From NCBI GenBank assembly GCA_029168955.1, contig JAPDOI010001858.1, positions 62,001 through 126,000 on the forward strand: a stretch of 64,000 nt of DNA, in the 5' to 3' direction. This document shows, piece after piece, positions 45,701-59,500 of this stretch (position 1 is the first letter of the stretch; each line of letters starts with the position of its first letter). Position numbers and translations under genes: made by a program. The notes beneath the pieces are model-generated. The model saw only the letters and a list, made by a program, of their open reading frames with translations. It made no database searches and was not told the origin of the DNA. The DNA comes from Aplectana chamaeleonis (Eukaryota > Nematoda > Chromadorea > Rhabditida > Cosmocercidae).

Positions 45701-48700
45701 ACGTAAGTGTTCGCGTTCAGTACGCAAACGCCCGCATTTAGTACGCAAGCAAACTGGTGGGTGAGGTCGGCTTGTCAGTCCGCGCGGTCAGAACGCAGGT
45801 GTGCGCGTTTGGTACGCAAACAAATTGGCCGGTAAGATCGATTTTTCAGTCTGTGCGGTCGGTACGCAAGTGTTCGCGTTCAGTACGCAATCGCCCGCAA
45901 AACGCAAACTGGTGGGTGAGGTCGGCTTGTCAGTCTGCGCGGTCAGAACGCAGGTGCGCGCGTTCAGTACTCAAACAAACTGGTCGGTGAGAACGGATTG
46001 TCGGTCTGCGCGGTCGGTACGCAAGTGCGCGCGTTCAGTACGCAAACAAACTGGTTGGTGTGATCGATTTCTTTGTCTGCGCGGTCGACACGCAAGTGTT
46101 CGCGTTCAGTAAAGAAACAAACTGGTCGGTGAGTTCGATTTCTTAGTCTGTGCTGTCGGTACGCAAGTGTTCGCGCTTAGTACGCAATCGCCCGCGTTCA
46201 GTGCGGAGGTAAACTGGTTGGTGAGGTCGGTTTGTCAGTCTGCGCGGCTGGAACGCAAGTGCGCGCGTTCAGTACGCAAACAAACTGGTCGGTGAGATCG
46301 GATTGTCGGTCGGCGCGGTCGCTACGCAACTGTTCGCGTCCAATACGCAAACAAACTGGTCGGTGAGATCGATTTCTTAGTCTGGGCGGTCGGTACGCAT
46401 GTTTTCGCGTTTAGTACGCAATCGCCCGCGTTCAGTGCGGAGGTGAACTGGTTGGTGAGGTCGGTTTGTCAGTCTGCGCGGTTGAAACGCAAGTGCGCGC
46501 GTTCAGTACGCAAACAAACTGGTCGGTGAGATCGGATTGTCGGTCTGCGCGGTCGGTACGCAAGTGCGCGCGTTTGGTACGCAATATCTCGCAATTAGTA
46601 CGCAAGCAAACTTGTGGTTGAGGTCAGCTTGTCAGTCTGCGCGGACAGAACGCAAGTGCGCGCGTTCAGTACGCAAACAAACTGGTCGGTGAGATCGGAT
46701 TGTCGGTCTGCGCGGTCGGTAGGCAAGTGCGCGCGTTCAGTACGCAAAAACTGGTTGGTGCTTGATCGATTTCTTTGTCTGCGCGGACAGAACGCAAGTG
46801 TTCGCGTTCAGTAAAGAAACAAACTGGTCGGTGAGATCGATTTCTTAGTCTGTGCTGTCGGTACGCAAGTGTTCGCGCTTAGTACGCAATCGCCCGCGTT
46901 CAGTGCGGAGGTAAACTGGTTGGTGAGGTCGGTTTGTCAGTCTGCGCGGTTGAAACGCAAGTGCGCGCGTTCAGTACGCAAACAAGCTGGTTGGTGAGGT
47001 CGGTTTGTCAGTCTGCGCGGTTGAAACGCAAGTGCGCGCGTTCAGTACGCAAACAGGCTGGTCGGTGAGATTGGTTTGTCGGTCTGCGCGGTCGGTACGC
47101 AAGTGTTCGCGTTCAGTACGCAAACGCCCGCATTTAGTACGCAAGCAAACTGGTGGGTGAGGTCGGCTTGTCAGTCTGCGCGGTCAGAACGCAGGTGTGC
47201 GCGTTTGGTACGCAAACAAATTGACCGGTAAGATCGATTTTTCAGTCTGTGCGGTCGGTACGCAAGTGTTCGCGTTCAGTACGCATTCGCCCGCAAAACG
47301 CAAACTGGTGGGTGAGGTCGGCTTGTCAGTCTGCGCGGTCAGAACGCAGGTGCGCGCGTTCAGTACTCAAACAAACTGGTCGGTGAGAACGGATTGTCGG
47401 TCTGCGCGGTCGGTACGCAAGTGCGCGCGTTCAGTACGCAAACAAACTGGTTGGTGTGATCGATTTCTTTGTCTGCGCGGTCGACACGCAAGTGTTCGCG
47501 TTCAGTAAAGAAAGAAACTGGTCGGTGAGATCGATTTCTTAGTCTGTGCTGTCGGTACGCAAGTGTTCGCGCTTAGTACGCAATCGCCCGCGTTCAGTGC
47601 GGAGGTAAACTGGTTGGTGAGGTCGGTTTGTCAGTCTGCGCGGTTGAAACGCAAGTGCGCGCGTTCAGTACGCAAACAAATTGGCCCGGTAAGTTCGATT
47701 TGTCAGTCTGTGCGGTCGGTACGCAAGTGTTCGCGTTCAGTACGCAATCGCCCGCATTTAGTACGCAAGCAAACTGGTGGGTGAGGTCGGCTTGTCAGTC
47801 TGCGCGGTCAGAAAGCAGGTGTGCGCGTTTGGTACGCAAACAAATTGGCCGGTGAGATCGATTTGTCAGTCTGTGCGGTCGGTACGCAAGTGTTCGCGTT
47901 CAGTACGCAATCTCCCGCAATTAGTACGCAAGCAAACTGGTGGTTGAGGTCAGCTTGTCAGTCTGCGCGGACAGAACGCAAGTGCGCGCGTTCAGTAAAG
48001 AAAGAAACTGGTCGGTGAGATCGATTTCTTAGTCTGTGCTGTCGGTACGCAAGTGTTGGCGCTTAGTACGCAATCGCCCGCGTTCAGTGCGGAGGTAAAC
48101 TGGTTGGTGAGGTCGGTTTGTCAGTCTGCGCGGTTGGAACGCAAGTGCGCGCGTTCAGTACGCAAACAAACTGGTCGGTGAGATCGGATTGTCGTTCTGC
48201 GCGGTCGGTACGCAAATGTTCGCGTCCAGTACGCAAACAAACTGGTCGGTGAGATCGATTTCTTTAGTCTGGGCGGTCGGTACGCATGTTTTCGCGTTTA
48301 GTACGCAATCGCCCGCGTTCAGTGCGGAGGTGAACTGGTTGGTGAGGTCGGTTTGTCAGTTTTCGCGGTTGAAACGCAAGTGCGCGCGTTCAGTACGCAA
48401 ACAAACTGGTCGGTGAGATCGGATTGTAGGTCTGCGCGGTCGGTACGCAAGTGCGCGCGTTTGGTACGCAATATCTCGCAATCAGTACGCAAGCAAACTT
48501 GTGGTTGAGGTCAGCTTGTCAGTCTGCGCGGACAGAACGCAAGTGCGCGCGTTCAGTACGCAAACAAACTGGTCGGTGAGATCGGATTTTCGGTCTGCGC
48601 GGTCGGTACGCAAGTGCGCGCGTTCAGTACGCAAAAAACTGGTTGGTGTGATCGATTTCTTTGTCTGCGCGGTCAACACGCAAGTGTTCGCGTTCAGTAA

Positions 48701-50520
48701 AGAAACAAACTGGTCGGTGAGATCGATTTCTTAGTCTGTGCTGTCGGTACGCAAGTGTTCGCGCTTAGTACGCAATCGCCCGCGTTCAGTGCGGAGGTAA
48801 ACTGGTTGGTGAGGTCGGTTTGTCAGTCTGCGCGGTTGAAACGCAAGTGCGCGCGTTCAGTACGCAAACAAGCTGGTTGGTGAGGTCGGTTTGTCAGTCT
48901 GCGCGGTTGAAACGCAAGTGCGCGCGTTCAGTACGCAAACAGGCTGGTTGGTGAGGATTGGTTTGTCGGTCTGCGCGGTCGGTACGCAAGTGTTCGCGTT
49001 CAGTACGCAAACGCCCGCATTTAGTACGCAAGCAAACTGGTGGGTGAGGTCGGCTTGTCAGTCTGCGCGGTCAGAACGCAGGTGTGCGCGTTTGGTACGC
49101 AAACAAATTGGCCGGTAAGATCGATTTTTCAGTCTGTGCGGTCGGTACGCAAGTGTTCGCGTTCAGTACGCAATCGCCCGCAAAACGCAAACTGGTGGGT
49201 GAGGTCGGCTTGTCAGTCTGCGCGGTCAGAACGCAGGTGCGCGCGTTCAGTACTCAAACAAACGGGTCGGTGAGAACGGATCGTCGGTCTGCGCGGTCGG
49301 TACGCAAGTGCGCGCGTTCAGTACGCAAACAAACTGGTTGGTGTGATCGATTTCTTTGTCTGCGCGGTCGACACGCAAGTGTTCGCGTTCAGTAAAGAAA
49401 GAAACTGGTCGGTGAGATCGATTTCTTAGTCTGTGCTGTCGGTACGAAAGTGTTCGCGCTTAGTACGCAATCGCCCGCGTTCAGTGCGGAGGTAAACTGG
49501 TTGGTGAGGTCGGTTTGTCAGTCTGCGCGGTTGAAACGCAAGTGCGCGCGTTCAGTACGCAAACAAATTGGCCGGTAAGATCGATTTGTCGGTCTGTGCG
49601 GTCGGTACGCAAGTGTTCGCGTTCAGTAAGCAATCGCCCGCATTTAGTACGCAAGCAAACTGGTGGGTGAGGTCGGCTTGTCAGTCTGCGCGGTCAGAAC
49701 GCAGGTGTGCGCGTTTGGTACGCAAACAAATTAGCCGGTGAGATCGATTTGTCAGTCTGTGCGGTCGGTACGCAAGTGTTCGCGTTCAGTACGCAATCTC
49801 CCGCAATTAGTACGCAAGCAAACTGGTGGTTGAGGTCAGCTTGTCAGTCTGCGCGGACAGAACGCAAGTGCGCGCGTTCAGTACGCCAACAAACTGGTCG
49901 GTGAGAACGGATTGTCGGTCTGCGCGGTCGGTACGCAAGTGCGCGCGTTCAGTACGCAAAAAAACTGGTTGGTGTGATCGATTTCTTTGTCTGCGCGGTC
50001 GACACGCAAGTGTTCGCGTTCAGTAAAGAAACAAACTGGTCGGTGAGATCGATTTCTTAGTCTGTGCTGTCGGTACGCAAGTGTTCGCGCTTAAAACGCA
50101 ATCGCCCGCGTTCAGTGCGGAGGTAAACTGGTTGGTGAGGTCGGTTTGTCAGTCTGCGCGGTCAGAACGCAGGTGTGCGCATTTGGTACGCAAACAAATT
50201 GGCCGGTAAGATCGATTTGTCAGTCTGTGCGGTCGGTACGCAACTGTTGGCGTTCAGTACGCAAACATACTGGTCGGTGAGATAGATTTCTTAGTCTGGG
50301 CGGTCGGTACGCATGTTTTTGCGTTTAGTACGCAATCGCCCGCGTTCAGTGCGGAGGTGAACTGGTTGGTGAGGTCGGTTTGTCAGTCTGCGCGGTTGAA
50401 ACGCAAGTGCGCGCGTTCAGTACGCAAACAAACTAGTCGGTGAGATTGGTTTGTCGGTCTGCGCGGTCGGTACGCACGTGCGCGCGTTTGGTACGCAATA
50501 TCTCGCAATTAGTACGCAGG
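42780..50520 (+). repeat. About 3.82-kb higher-order repeat, two copies
   Basis: The rare variant GTTGGCGCTTAGTACG at 44236 recurs at 48055, spacing 3819. The segments at 43379 and 47197, and 44002 and 47821, are spaced the same. 24x71+23x92 is 3820, so the unit fits whole monomers with one net base lost. This is the largest duplicated unit seen in the window. Confidence 0.75.
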
Positions 50521-53230
50521 CAAACTTGTGGTTGAGGTCAGCTTGTCAGTCTGCGCGGACAGAACGCAAGTGCGCGCGTTCAGTACGCAAACAAACTGGT
50601 CGGTGAGATCGGATTGTCGGTCTGCGCGGTCGGTACGCAAGTGCGCGCGTTCAGTACGCAAAAACTGGTTGGTGTGGATCGATTTCTTTGTCTGCGCGGT
50701 CAACACGCAAGTGTTCACGTTCAGTAAAGAAACAAACTGGTCGGTGAGATCGATTTCTTAGTCTGTGCTGTCGGTACGCAAGTGTTCGCGCTTAGTACGC
50801 AATCGCCCGCGTTCAGTGCGGAGGTAAACTGGTTGGTGAGGTCGGTTTGTCAGTCTGCGCGGTTGAAACGCAAGTGCGCGCGTTCAGTACGCAAACAGGC
50901 TGGTCGGTGAGATTGGTTTGTCGGTCTGCGCGGTCGGTACGCAAGTGTTCGCGTTCAGTACGCAAACGCCCGCATTTAGTACGCAAGCAAACTGGTGGGT
51001 GAGGTCGGCTTGTCAGTCTGCGCGGTCAGAACGCAGGTGTGCGCGTTTGGTACGCAAACAAATTAGCCGGTGAGATCGATTTGTCAGTCTGTGCGGTCGG
51101 TACGCAAGTGTTCGCGTTCAGTACGCAATCTCCCGCAATTAGTACGCAAGCGAACTGGTGGTTAAGGTCAGCTTGTCAGTCTGCGCGGACAGAACGCAAA
51201 CAAACTGGTCGGTGAGATCGGATTGTCAGTCTGTGCGGTCGGTACGCAAGTGTTCGCGTTCAGTACGCAAACAAACTGGTTGGTGTGATCGATTTCTTTG
51301 TCTGCGCGGTCGACACGCAAGTGTTCGCGTTCAGTAAAGAAACAAACTGGTCGGTGAGATCGATTTCTTAGTCTGTGCTGTCGGTACGCAAGTGTTCGCG
51401 CTTAAAACGCAATCGCCCGCGTTCAGTGCGGAGGTAAACTGGTTGGTGAGGTCGGTTTGTCAGTCTGCGCGGTCGGAACGCAGGTGCGCGCGTTCAGTAC
51501 GCAAACAAACTGGTCGGTGAGATCGGATTGTCGGTCTGCGCGGTCGGTACGCAACTGTTCGCGTCCAGTACGCAAACAAACTGGTCGGTGAGATCGATTT
51601 CTTAGTCTGGGCGGTCGGTACGCATGTTTTCGCGTTTAGTACGCAATCGCCCGCGTTCAGTGCGGAGGTGAACTGGTTGGTGAGGTCGGTTTGTCAGTCT
51701 GCGCGGTTGAAACGCAAGTGCGCGCGTTCAGTACGCAAACAAACTGGTCGGTGAGATCGGATTGTCGGTCTGCGCGGTCGGTACGCACGTGCGCGCGTTT
51801 GGTACGCAATATCTCGCAATTAGTACGCAGGCAAACTTGTGGTTGAGGTCAGCTTGTCAGTCTGCGCGGACAGAACGCAAGTGCGCGCGTTCAGTACGCA
51901 AACAAACTGGTCGGTGAGATCGGATTGTCGGTCTGCGCGGTCGGTACGCAAGTGCGCGCGTTCAGTACGCAAAAAACTGGTTGGTGTGATCGATTTCTTT
52001 GTCTGCGCGGTCAACACGCAAGTGTTCACGTTCAGTAAAGAAACAAACTGGTCGGTGAGATCGATTTCTTAGTCTGTGCTGTCGGTACGCAAGTGTTCGC
52101 GCTTAGTACGCAATCGCCCGCGTTCAGTGCGGAGGTAAACTGGTTGGTGAGGTCGGTTTGTCAGTCTGCGCGGTTGAAACGCAAGTGCGCGCGTTCAGTA
52201 CGCAAACAAACTAGTCGGTGAGATTGGTTTGTCGGTCTGCGCGGTCGGTACGCAAGTGTTCGCGTTCAGTACGCAAACGCCCGCATTTAGTACGCAAGCA
52301 AACTGGTGGGTGAGGTCGGCTTGTCAGTCTGCGCGGTCAGAACGCAGGTGTGCGCGTTTGGTACGCAAACAAATTGGCCGGTAAGATCGATTTTTCAGTC
52401 TGTGCGGTCGGTACGCAAGTGTTTGCGTTCAGTACGCAATCTCCCGCAATTAGTACGCAAACAAACTGGTGGTTGAGGTCAGCTTGTCAGTCTGCGCGGA
52501 CAGAACGCAAGTGCGCGCGTTCAGTACGCAAACAAACTGGTCGGTGAGAACGGATTGTCGGTCTGCGCGGTCGGTACGCAAGTGCGCGCGTTCAGTACGC
52601 AAAAAAACTGGTTGGTGTGATCGATTTCTTTGTCTGCGCGGTCGACACGCAAGTGTTCGCGTTCAGTAAAGAAGCAAACTGGTCGGTGAGATCGATTTCT
52701 TAGTCTGTGCTGTCGGTACGCAAGTGTTCGCGCTTAGTACGCAATCGCCCGCGTTCAGTGCGGAGGTAAACTGGTTGGTGAGGTCGGTTTGTCAGTCTGC
52801 GCGGTTGGAACGCAGGTGCGCGCGTTCAGTACGCAAACAAACTGGTCGGTGAGATCGGATTGTCGGTCTGCGCGGTCGGTACGCAACTGTTCGCGTCCAG
52901 TACGCAAACGCCCGCATTTAGTACGCAAGCAAACTGGTGGGTGAGGTCGGCTTGTCAGTCTGCGCGGTCAGAATGCAGGTGTGCGCGTTTGGTACGCAAA
53001 CAAATTGGCCGGTAAAATCGATTTTTCAGTCTGTGCGGTCGGCACGCAAGTGTCCGCGTTCAGTACGCAATCGCCCGCAAACCGCAAACTGGTGGGTGAG
53101 GTCGGCTTGTCAGTCTGCGCGGTCAGAACGCAGGTGCGCGCGTTCAGTACTCAAACAAACTGGTCGGTGAGAACGGATTGTCGGTCTGCGCGGTCGGTAC
53201 GCAAGTGCGCGCGTTCAGTACGCAAACAAA
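50520..53230 (+). repeat. About 1311-bp duplication
   Basis: The segment CTTGTGGTTGAGGTCAGC with a preceding TATCTCGCAATTAGTACGC recurs at 50528 and 51839, 1311 bp apart. 12x71+5x92 is 1312. The two copies share the rare GTGTTCACGTTCAG variant. Confidence 0.65.
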
Positions 53231-53599
53231 CTGGTTAGTGTGATGGATTTCTTTGTCTGCGCGGTCGACACGCAAGTGTTCGCGTTCAGTAAAGAAAGAA
53301 ACTGGTCGGTGAGATCGATTTCTTAGTCTGTGCTGTTGGTACGCAAGTGTTCGCGCTTAGTACGCAATTGCCCGCGTTCAGTGCGGAGGTAAACTGGTTG
53401 CTGAGGTCGGTTTGTCAGTCTGCGCGGTTGAAACGCAAGTGCGCGCGTTTAGTACGCAAACAAATTGGCCGGTAAGATCGATTTGTCAGTCTGTGCGGTC
53501 GGTACGCAAGTGTTCGCGTTCAGTACGCAATCGCCCGCATTTAGTACGCAAGCAAACTGGTGGGTGAGGTCGGCTTGTCAGTCTGCGCGGTCAGAACGC

Positions 53600-56500
53600 A
53601 GGTGTGCGCGTTTGGTACGCAAACAAATTGGCCGGTGAGATCGATTTGTCAGTCTGTGCGGTCGGCACGCAAGTGTTCGCGTTCAGTACGCAATCTCCCG
53701 CAATTAGTACGCAAGCAAACTGGTGGTTGAGGTCAGCTTGTCAGTCTGCGCGGACAGAACGCAAGTGCGCGCGTTCAGTAAAGAAAGAAACTTGTCGGTG
53801 AGATCGATTTCTTAGTCTGTGCTGTCGGTACGCAAGTGTTGGCGCTTAGTACGCAATCGCCCGCGTTCAGTGCGGAGGTAAACTGGTCGGTGAGGTCGGT
53901 TTGTCAGTCTGCGCGGTTGGAACGCAAGTGCGCGCGTTCAGTACGCAAACAAACTGGTCGGTGAGATTGGATTGTCGGTCTGCGCGGTCGGTACGCAACT
54001 GTTCGCGTCCAGTACGCAAACAAACTGGCCGGTGAGATCGATTTCTTAGTCTGGGCGGTCGGTACGCATGTTTTCGCGTTTAGTACGCAATCGCCCGCGT
54101 TCAGTGCAGAGGTGAACTGGTTGGTGAGGTCGGTTTGTCAGTCTGCGCGGTTGAAACGCAAGTGCGCGCGTTCAGTACGCAAACAAACTGGTCGGTGAGA
54201 TCGATTTGTCAGTCTGTGCGGTCGGTACGCAAGTGTTCGCGTTCGATACGCAATCTCCCGCAATTAGTACGCAAGCAAACTGGTGGTTGAGGTCAGCTTG
54301 TCAGTCTGCGCGGACAGAACGCAAGTGCGCGCGTTCAGTACGCAAACAAACTGGTCGGTGAGAACGGATTGTCGGTCTGCGCGGTCGGTACGCAAGTGCG
54401 CGCGTTCAGTACGCAAAAAAACTGGTTGGTGTGATCGATTTCTTTGTCTGCGCGGTCGACACGCAAGTGTTCGCGTTCAGTAAAGAAGCAAACTGGTCGG
54501 TGAGATCGATTTCTTAGTCTGTGCTGTCGGTACGCAAGTGTTCGCGCTTAGTACGCAATCGCCCGCGTTCAGTGCGGAGGTAAACTGGTTGGTGAGGTCG
54601 GTTTGTCAGTCTGCGCGGTTGGAACGCAGGTGCGCGCGTTCAGTACGCAAACAAACTGGTCGGTGAGATCGGATTGTCGGTCTGCGCGGTCGGTACGCAA
54701 CTGTTCGCGTCCAGTACGCAAACAAACTGGTCGGTGAGATCAATTTCTTAGTCTGGGCGGTCGGTACGCATGTTTTCGCGTTTAGTACGCAATCGCCCGC
54801 GTTCAGTGCGGAGGTGAACTGGTTGGTGAGGTCGGTTTGTCAGTCTGCGCGGTTGGAACGCGCGCGCGTTCAGTACGCAAACAAACTGGTCGGTGAGATC
54901 GGATTGTCGGTCTGCGCGGTCGGTACGTAACTGTTCGCGTCCAGTACGCAAACAAACTGGCCGGTGAGATCGATTTCTTAGTCTGGGCGGTCGGTACGCA
55001 TGTTTTCGCGTTTAGTACGCAATCGCCCGCGTTCAGTGCGGAGGTGAACTGGTTGGTGAGGTCGGTTTGTCAGTCTGCGCGGTTGAAACGCAAGTGCGCG
55101 CGTTCAGTACGCAAACAAACTGGTCGGTGAGATCGATTTGTCAGTCTGTGCGGTCGGTACGCAAGTGTTCGCGTTCAGTACGCAATCTCCCGCAATTAGT
55201 ACGCAAGCAAACTGGTGGTTGAGGTCAGCTTGTCAGTCTGCGCGGACAGAACGCAAGTGCGCGCGTTCAGTACGCAAACAAACTGGTCGGTGAGAACGGA
55301 TTGTCGGTCTGCGCGGTCGGTACGCAAGTGCGCGCGTTCAGTACGCAAAAAAACTGGTTGGTGTGATCGATTTCTTTGTCTGCGCGGTCGACACGCAAGT
55401 GTTCGCGTTCAGTAAAGAAGCAAACTGGTCGGTGAGATCGATTTCTTAGTCTGTGCTGTCGGTACGCAAGTGTTCGCGCTTAGTACGCAATCGCCCGCGT
55501 TCAGTTCGGAGGTAAACTGGTTGGTGAGGTTGGTTTGTCAGTCTGCGCGGTTGGAACGCAGGTGCGCGCGTTCAGTACGCAAACAAACTGGTCGGTGAGA
55601 TCGGATTGTCGGTCTGCGCGGTCGGTACGCAACTGTTCGCGTCCAGCACGCAAACAAACTGGTCGGTGAGATCAATTTCTTAGTCTGGGCGGTCGGTACG
55701 CATGTTTTCGCGTTTAGTACGCAATCGCCCGCGTTCAGTGCGGAGGTGAACTGGTTGGTGAGGTCGGTTTGTCAGTCTGCGCGGTTGAAACGCAAGTGCG
55801 CGCGTTCAGTACGCAAACAAACTGGTCGGTGAGATCGGATTGTCGGTCTGCGCGGTCGGTACGCACGTGCGCGCGTTCAGTACGCAAAAAAACTGGTTGG
55901 TGTGATCGATTTCTTTGTCTGCGCGGTCGACACGCAAGTGTTCGCGTTCAGTAAAGAAGCAAACTGGTCGGTGAGATCGATTTCTTAGTCTGTGCTGTCG
56001 GTACGCAAGTGTTCGCGCTTAATACGCAATCGCCCGCGTTCAGTGCGGAGGTAAACTGGTTGGTGAGGTCGGTTTGTCAGTCTGCGCGGTTGGAACGCAG
56101 GTGCGCGCGTTCAGTACGCAAACAAACTGGTCGGTGAGATCGGATTGTCGGTCTGCGCGGTCGGTACGCAACTGTTCGCGTCCAGTACGCAAACAAACTG
56201 GTCGGTGAGATCAATTTCTTAGTTTGGGCGGTCGGTACGCATGTTTTCGCGTTTAGTACGCAATCGCCCGCGTTCAGTGCGGAGGTGAACTGGTTGGTGA
56301 GGTCGGTTTGTCAGTCTGCGCGGTTGGAACGCAAGTGCGCGCGTTCAGTACGCAAACAAACTGGTCGGTGAGATCGGATTGTCGGTCTGCGCGGTCGGTA
56401 CGCACTGTTCGCGTCCAGTACGCAAACAAACTGGCCGGTGAGATCGATTTCTTAGTCTGGCGGTCGGTACGCATGTTTTCGCGTTTAGTACGCAATCGCC

Positions 56501-59500
56501 CGCGTTCAGTGCAGAGGTGAACTGGTTGGTGAGGTCGGTTTGTCAGTCTGCGCGGTTGAAACGCAAGTGCGCGCGTTCAGTACGCAAACAAACTGGTCGG
56601 TGAGATCGATTTGTCAGTCTGTGCGGTCGGTACGTAAGTGTTCGCGTTCGATACGCAATCTCCCGCAATTAGTACGCAAGCAAACTGGTGGTTGAGGTCA
56701 GCTTGTCAGTCTGCGCGGACAGAACGCAAGTGCGCGCGTTCAGTACGCAAACAAACTGGTCGGTGAGAACGGATTGTCGGTCTGCGCGGTCGGTACGCAA
56801 GTGCGCGCGTTCAGGACGCAAACAAACTGGGTGGTGTGATCGAGTTCTTTGTCTGCGCGGTCGACACGCAAGTGTTCGCGTTCAGTAAAGAAACAAACTA
56901 ATCGGTGAGATCGATTTCTTAGTCTGTGCTGTCGGTACGCAAGTGTTCGCGCTTAGTACGCAATCGCCCGCGTTCAGTGCGGAGGTAAACTGGTTGGTGA
57001 GGTCGGTTTGTCAGTCTGCGCGGTTGGAACGCAGGTGCGCGCGTTCAGTACGCAAACAAACTGGTCGGTGAGATCGGATTGTCGGTCTGCGCGGTCGGTA
57101 CGCAACTGTTCGCGTCCAGTACGCAAACAAACTGGTCGGTGAGATCAATTTCTTAGTCTGGGCGGTCGGTACGCATGTTTTCGCGTTTAGTACGCAATTG
57201 CCCGCGTTCAGTGCGGAGGTGAACTGGTTGGTGAGGTCGGTTTGTCAGTCTGCGCGGTTGGAACGCAAGTGCGCGCGTTCAGTACGCAAACAAACTGGTC
57301 GGTGAGATCGGATTGTCGGTCTGCGCGGTCGGTACGCAACTGTTCGCGTCCAGTACGCAAACAAACTGGCCGGTGAGATCGATTTCTTAGTCTGGGCGGT
57401 CGGTACGCATGTTTTCGCGTTTAGTACGCAATCGCCCGCGTTCAGTGCGGAGGTGAACTGGTTGGTGAGGTCGGTTTGTCAGTCTGCGCGGTTGAAACGC
57501 AAGTGCGCGCGTTCAGTACGGAAACAAACTGGTCGGTGAGATCGATTTGTCAGTCTGTGCGGTCGGTACGCAAGGCGTTCGCGTTCAGTCCGCAATCTCC
57601 CGCAATTAGTACGCAAGCAAACTGGTGGTTGAGGTCAGCTTGTCAGTCTGCGCGGACAGAACGCAAGTGCGCGCGTTCAGTACGCAAACAAACTGGTCGG
57701 TGAGAACGGATTGTCGGTCTGCGCGGTCGGTACGCGCGCGCGTTCAGTACGCAAAAACTGGTTGGTGTGATCGATTTCTTTGTCTGCGCGGTCGACACGC
57801 AAGTGTTCGCGTTCAGTAAAGAAGCAAACTGGTCGGTGAGATCGATTTCTTAGTCTGTGCTGTCGGTACGCAAGTGTTCGCGCTTAGTACGCAATCGCCC
57901 GCGTTCAGTTCGGAGGTAAACTGGTTGGTGAGGTTGGTTTGTCAGTCTGCGCGGTTGGAACGCAGGTGCGCGCGTTCAGTACGCAAACAAACTGGTCGGT
58001 GAGATCGGATTGTCGGTCTGCGCGGTCGGTACGCAACTGTTCGCGTCCAGCACGCAAACAAACTGGTCGGTGAGATCAATTTCTTAGTCTGGGCGGTCGG
58101 TACGCATGTTTTCGCGTTTAGTACGCAATCGCCCGCGGTCAGTGCGGAGGTGAACTGGGTGGTGAGGTCGGTTTGTCAGACTGCGCTGGTTGGTGAGGTC
58201 GGTTTGTCAGTCTGCGCGGTTGAAACGCAAGTGCGCGCGTTCAGTACGCAAACAAACTGGTCGGTGAGATCGGATTGTCGGTCTGCGCGGTCGGTACGCA
58301 CGTGCGCGCGTTCAGTACGCAAAAAACTGGTTGGTGTGATCGATTTCTTTGTCTGCGCGGTCAACACGCAAGTGTTAGCGTTCAGTAAAGAAACAAACTG
58401 GTCGGTGAGATCGATTTCTTAGTCTGTGCTGTCGGTACGCAAGTGTTCGCGCTTAGTACGCAATCGCCCGCGTTCAGTGCGGAGGTAAACTGGTTGGTGA
58501 GGTCGGTTTGTCAGTCTGCGCGGTTGAAACGCAAGTGCGCGCGTTCAGTACGCAAACAAGCTGGTTGGTGAGGTCGGTTTGTCAGTCTGCGCGGTTGAAA
58601 CGCAAGTGCGCGCGTTCAGTACGCAAACAGGCTGGTCGGTGAGATTGGTTTGTCGGTCTGCGCGGTCGGTACGCAAGTGTTCGCGTTCAGTACGCAAACG
58701 CCCGCATTTAGTACGCAAGCAAACTGGTGGGTGAGGTTGGCTTGTCAGTCTGCGCGGTCAGAACGCAGGTGTGCGCGTTTGGTACGCGAACAAATTGGCC
58801 GGTAAGATCGATTTTTCAGTCTGTGCGGTCGGTACGCAAGTGTTTGCGTTCAGTACGCAATCTCCCGCAATTAGTACGCAAACAAACTGGTGGTTGAGGT
58901 CAGCTTGTCAGTCTGCGCGGACAGAACGCAAGTGCGCGCGTTCAGTACGCAAACAAACTGGTCGGTGAGAACGGATTGTCGGTCTGCGCGGTCGGTACGC
59001 AAGTGCGCGCGTTCAGTACGCAAAAAAACTGGTTGGTGTGATCGATTTCTTTGTCTGCGCGGTCGACACGCAAGTGTTCGCGTTCAGTAAAGAAGGCCAA
59101 ACTGGTCGGTGAGATCGATTTCTTAGTCTGTGCTGTCGGTACGCAAGTGTTCGCGCTTAGTACGCAATCGCCCGCGTTCAGTGCGGAGGTAAACTGGTTG
59201 GTGAGGTCGGTTTGTCAGTCTGCGCGGTTGGAACGCAGGTGCGCGCGTTCAGTACGCAAACAAACTGGTCGGTGAGATCGGATTGTCGGTCTGCGCGGTC
59301 GGTACGCAACTGTTAGCGTCCAGTACGCAAACGCCGGCATTTAGTACGCAAGCAAACTGGTGGGTGAGGTCGGCTTGTCAGTCTGCGCGGTCAGAATGCA
59401 GGTGTGCGCGTTTGGTACGCAAACAAATTGGCCGGTAAAATCGATTTTTCAGTCTGTGCGGTCGGTACGCAAGTGTTCGCGTTCAGTACGCAATCGCCCG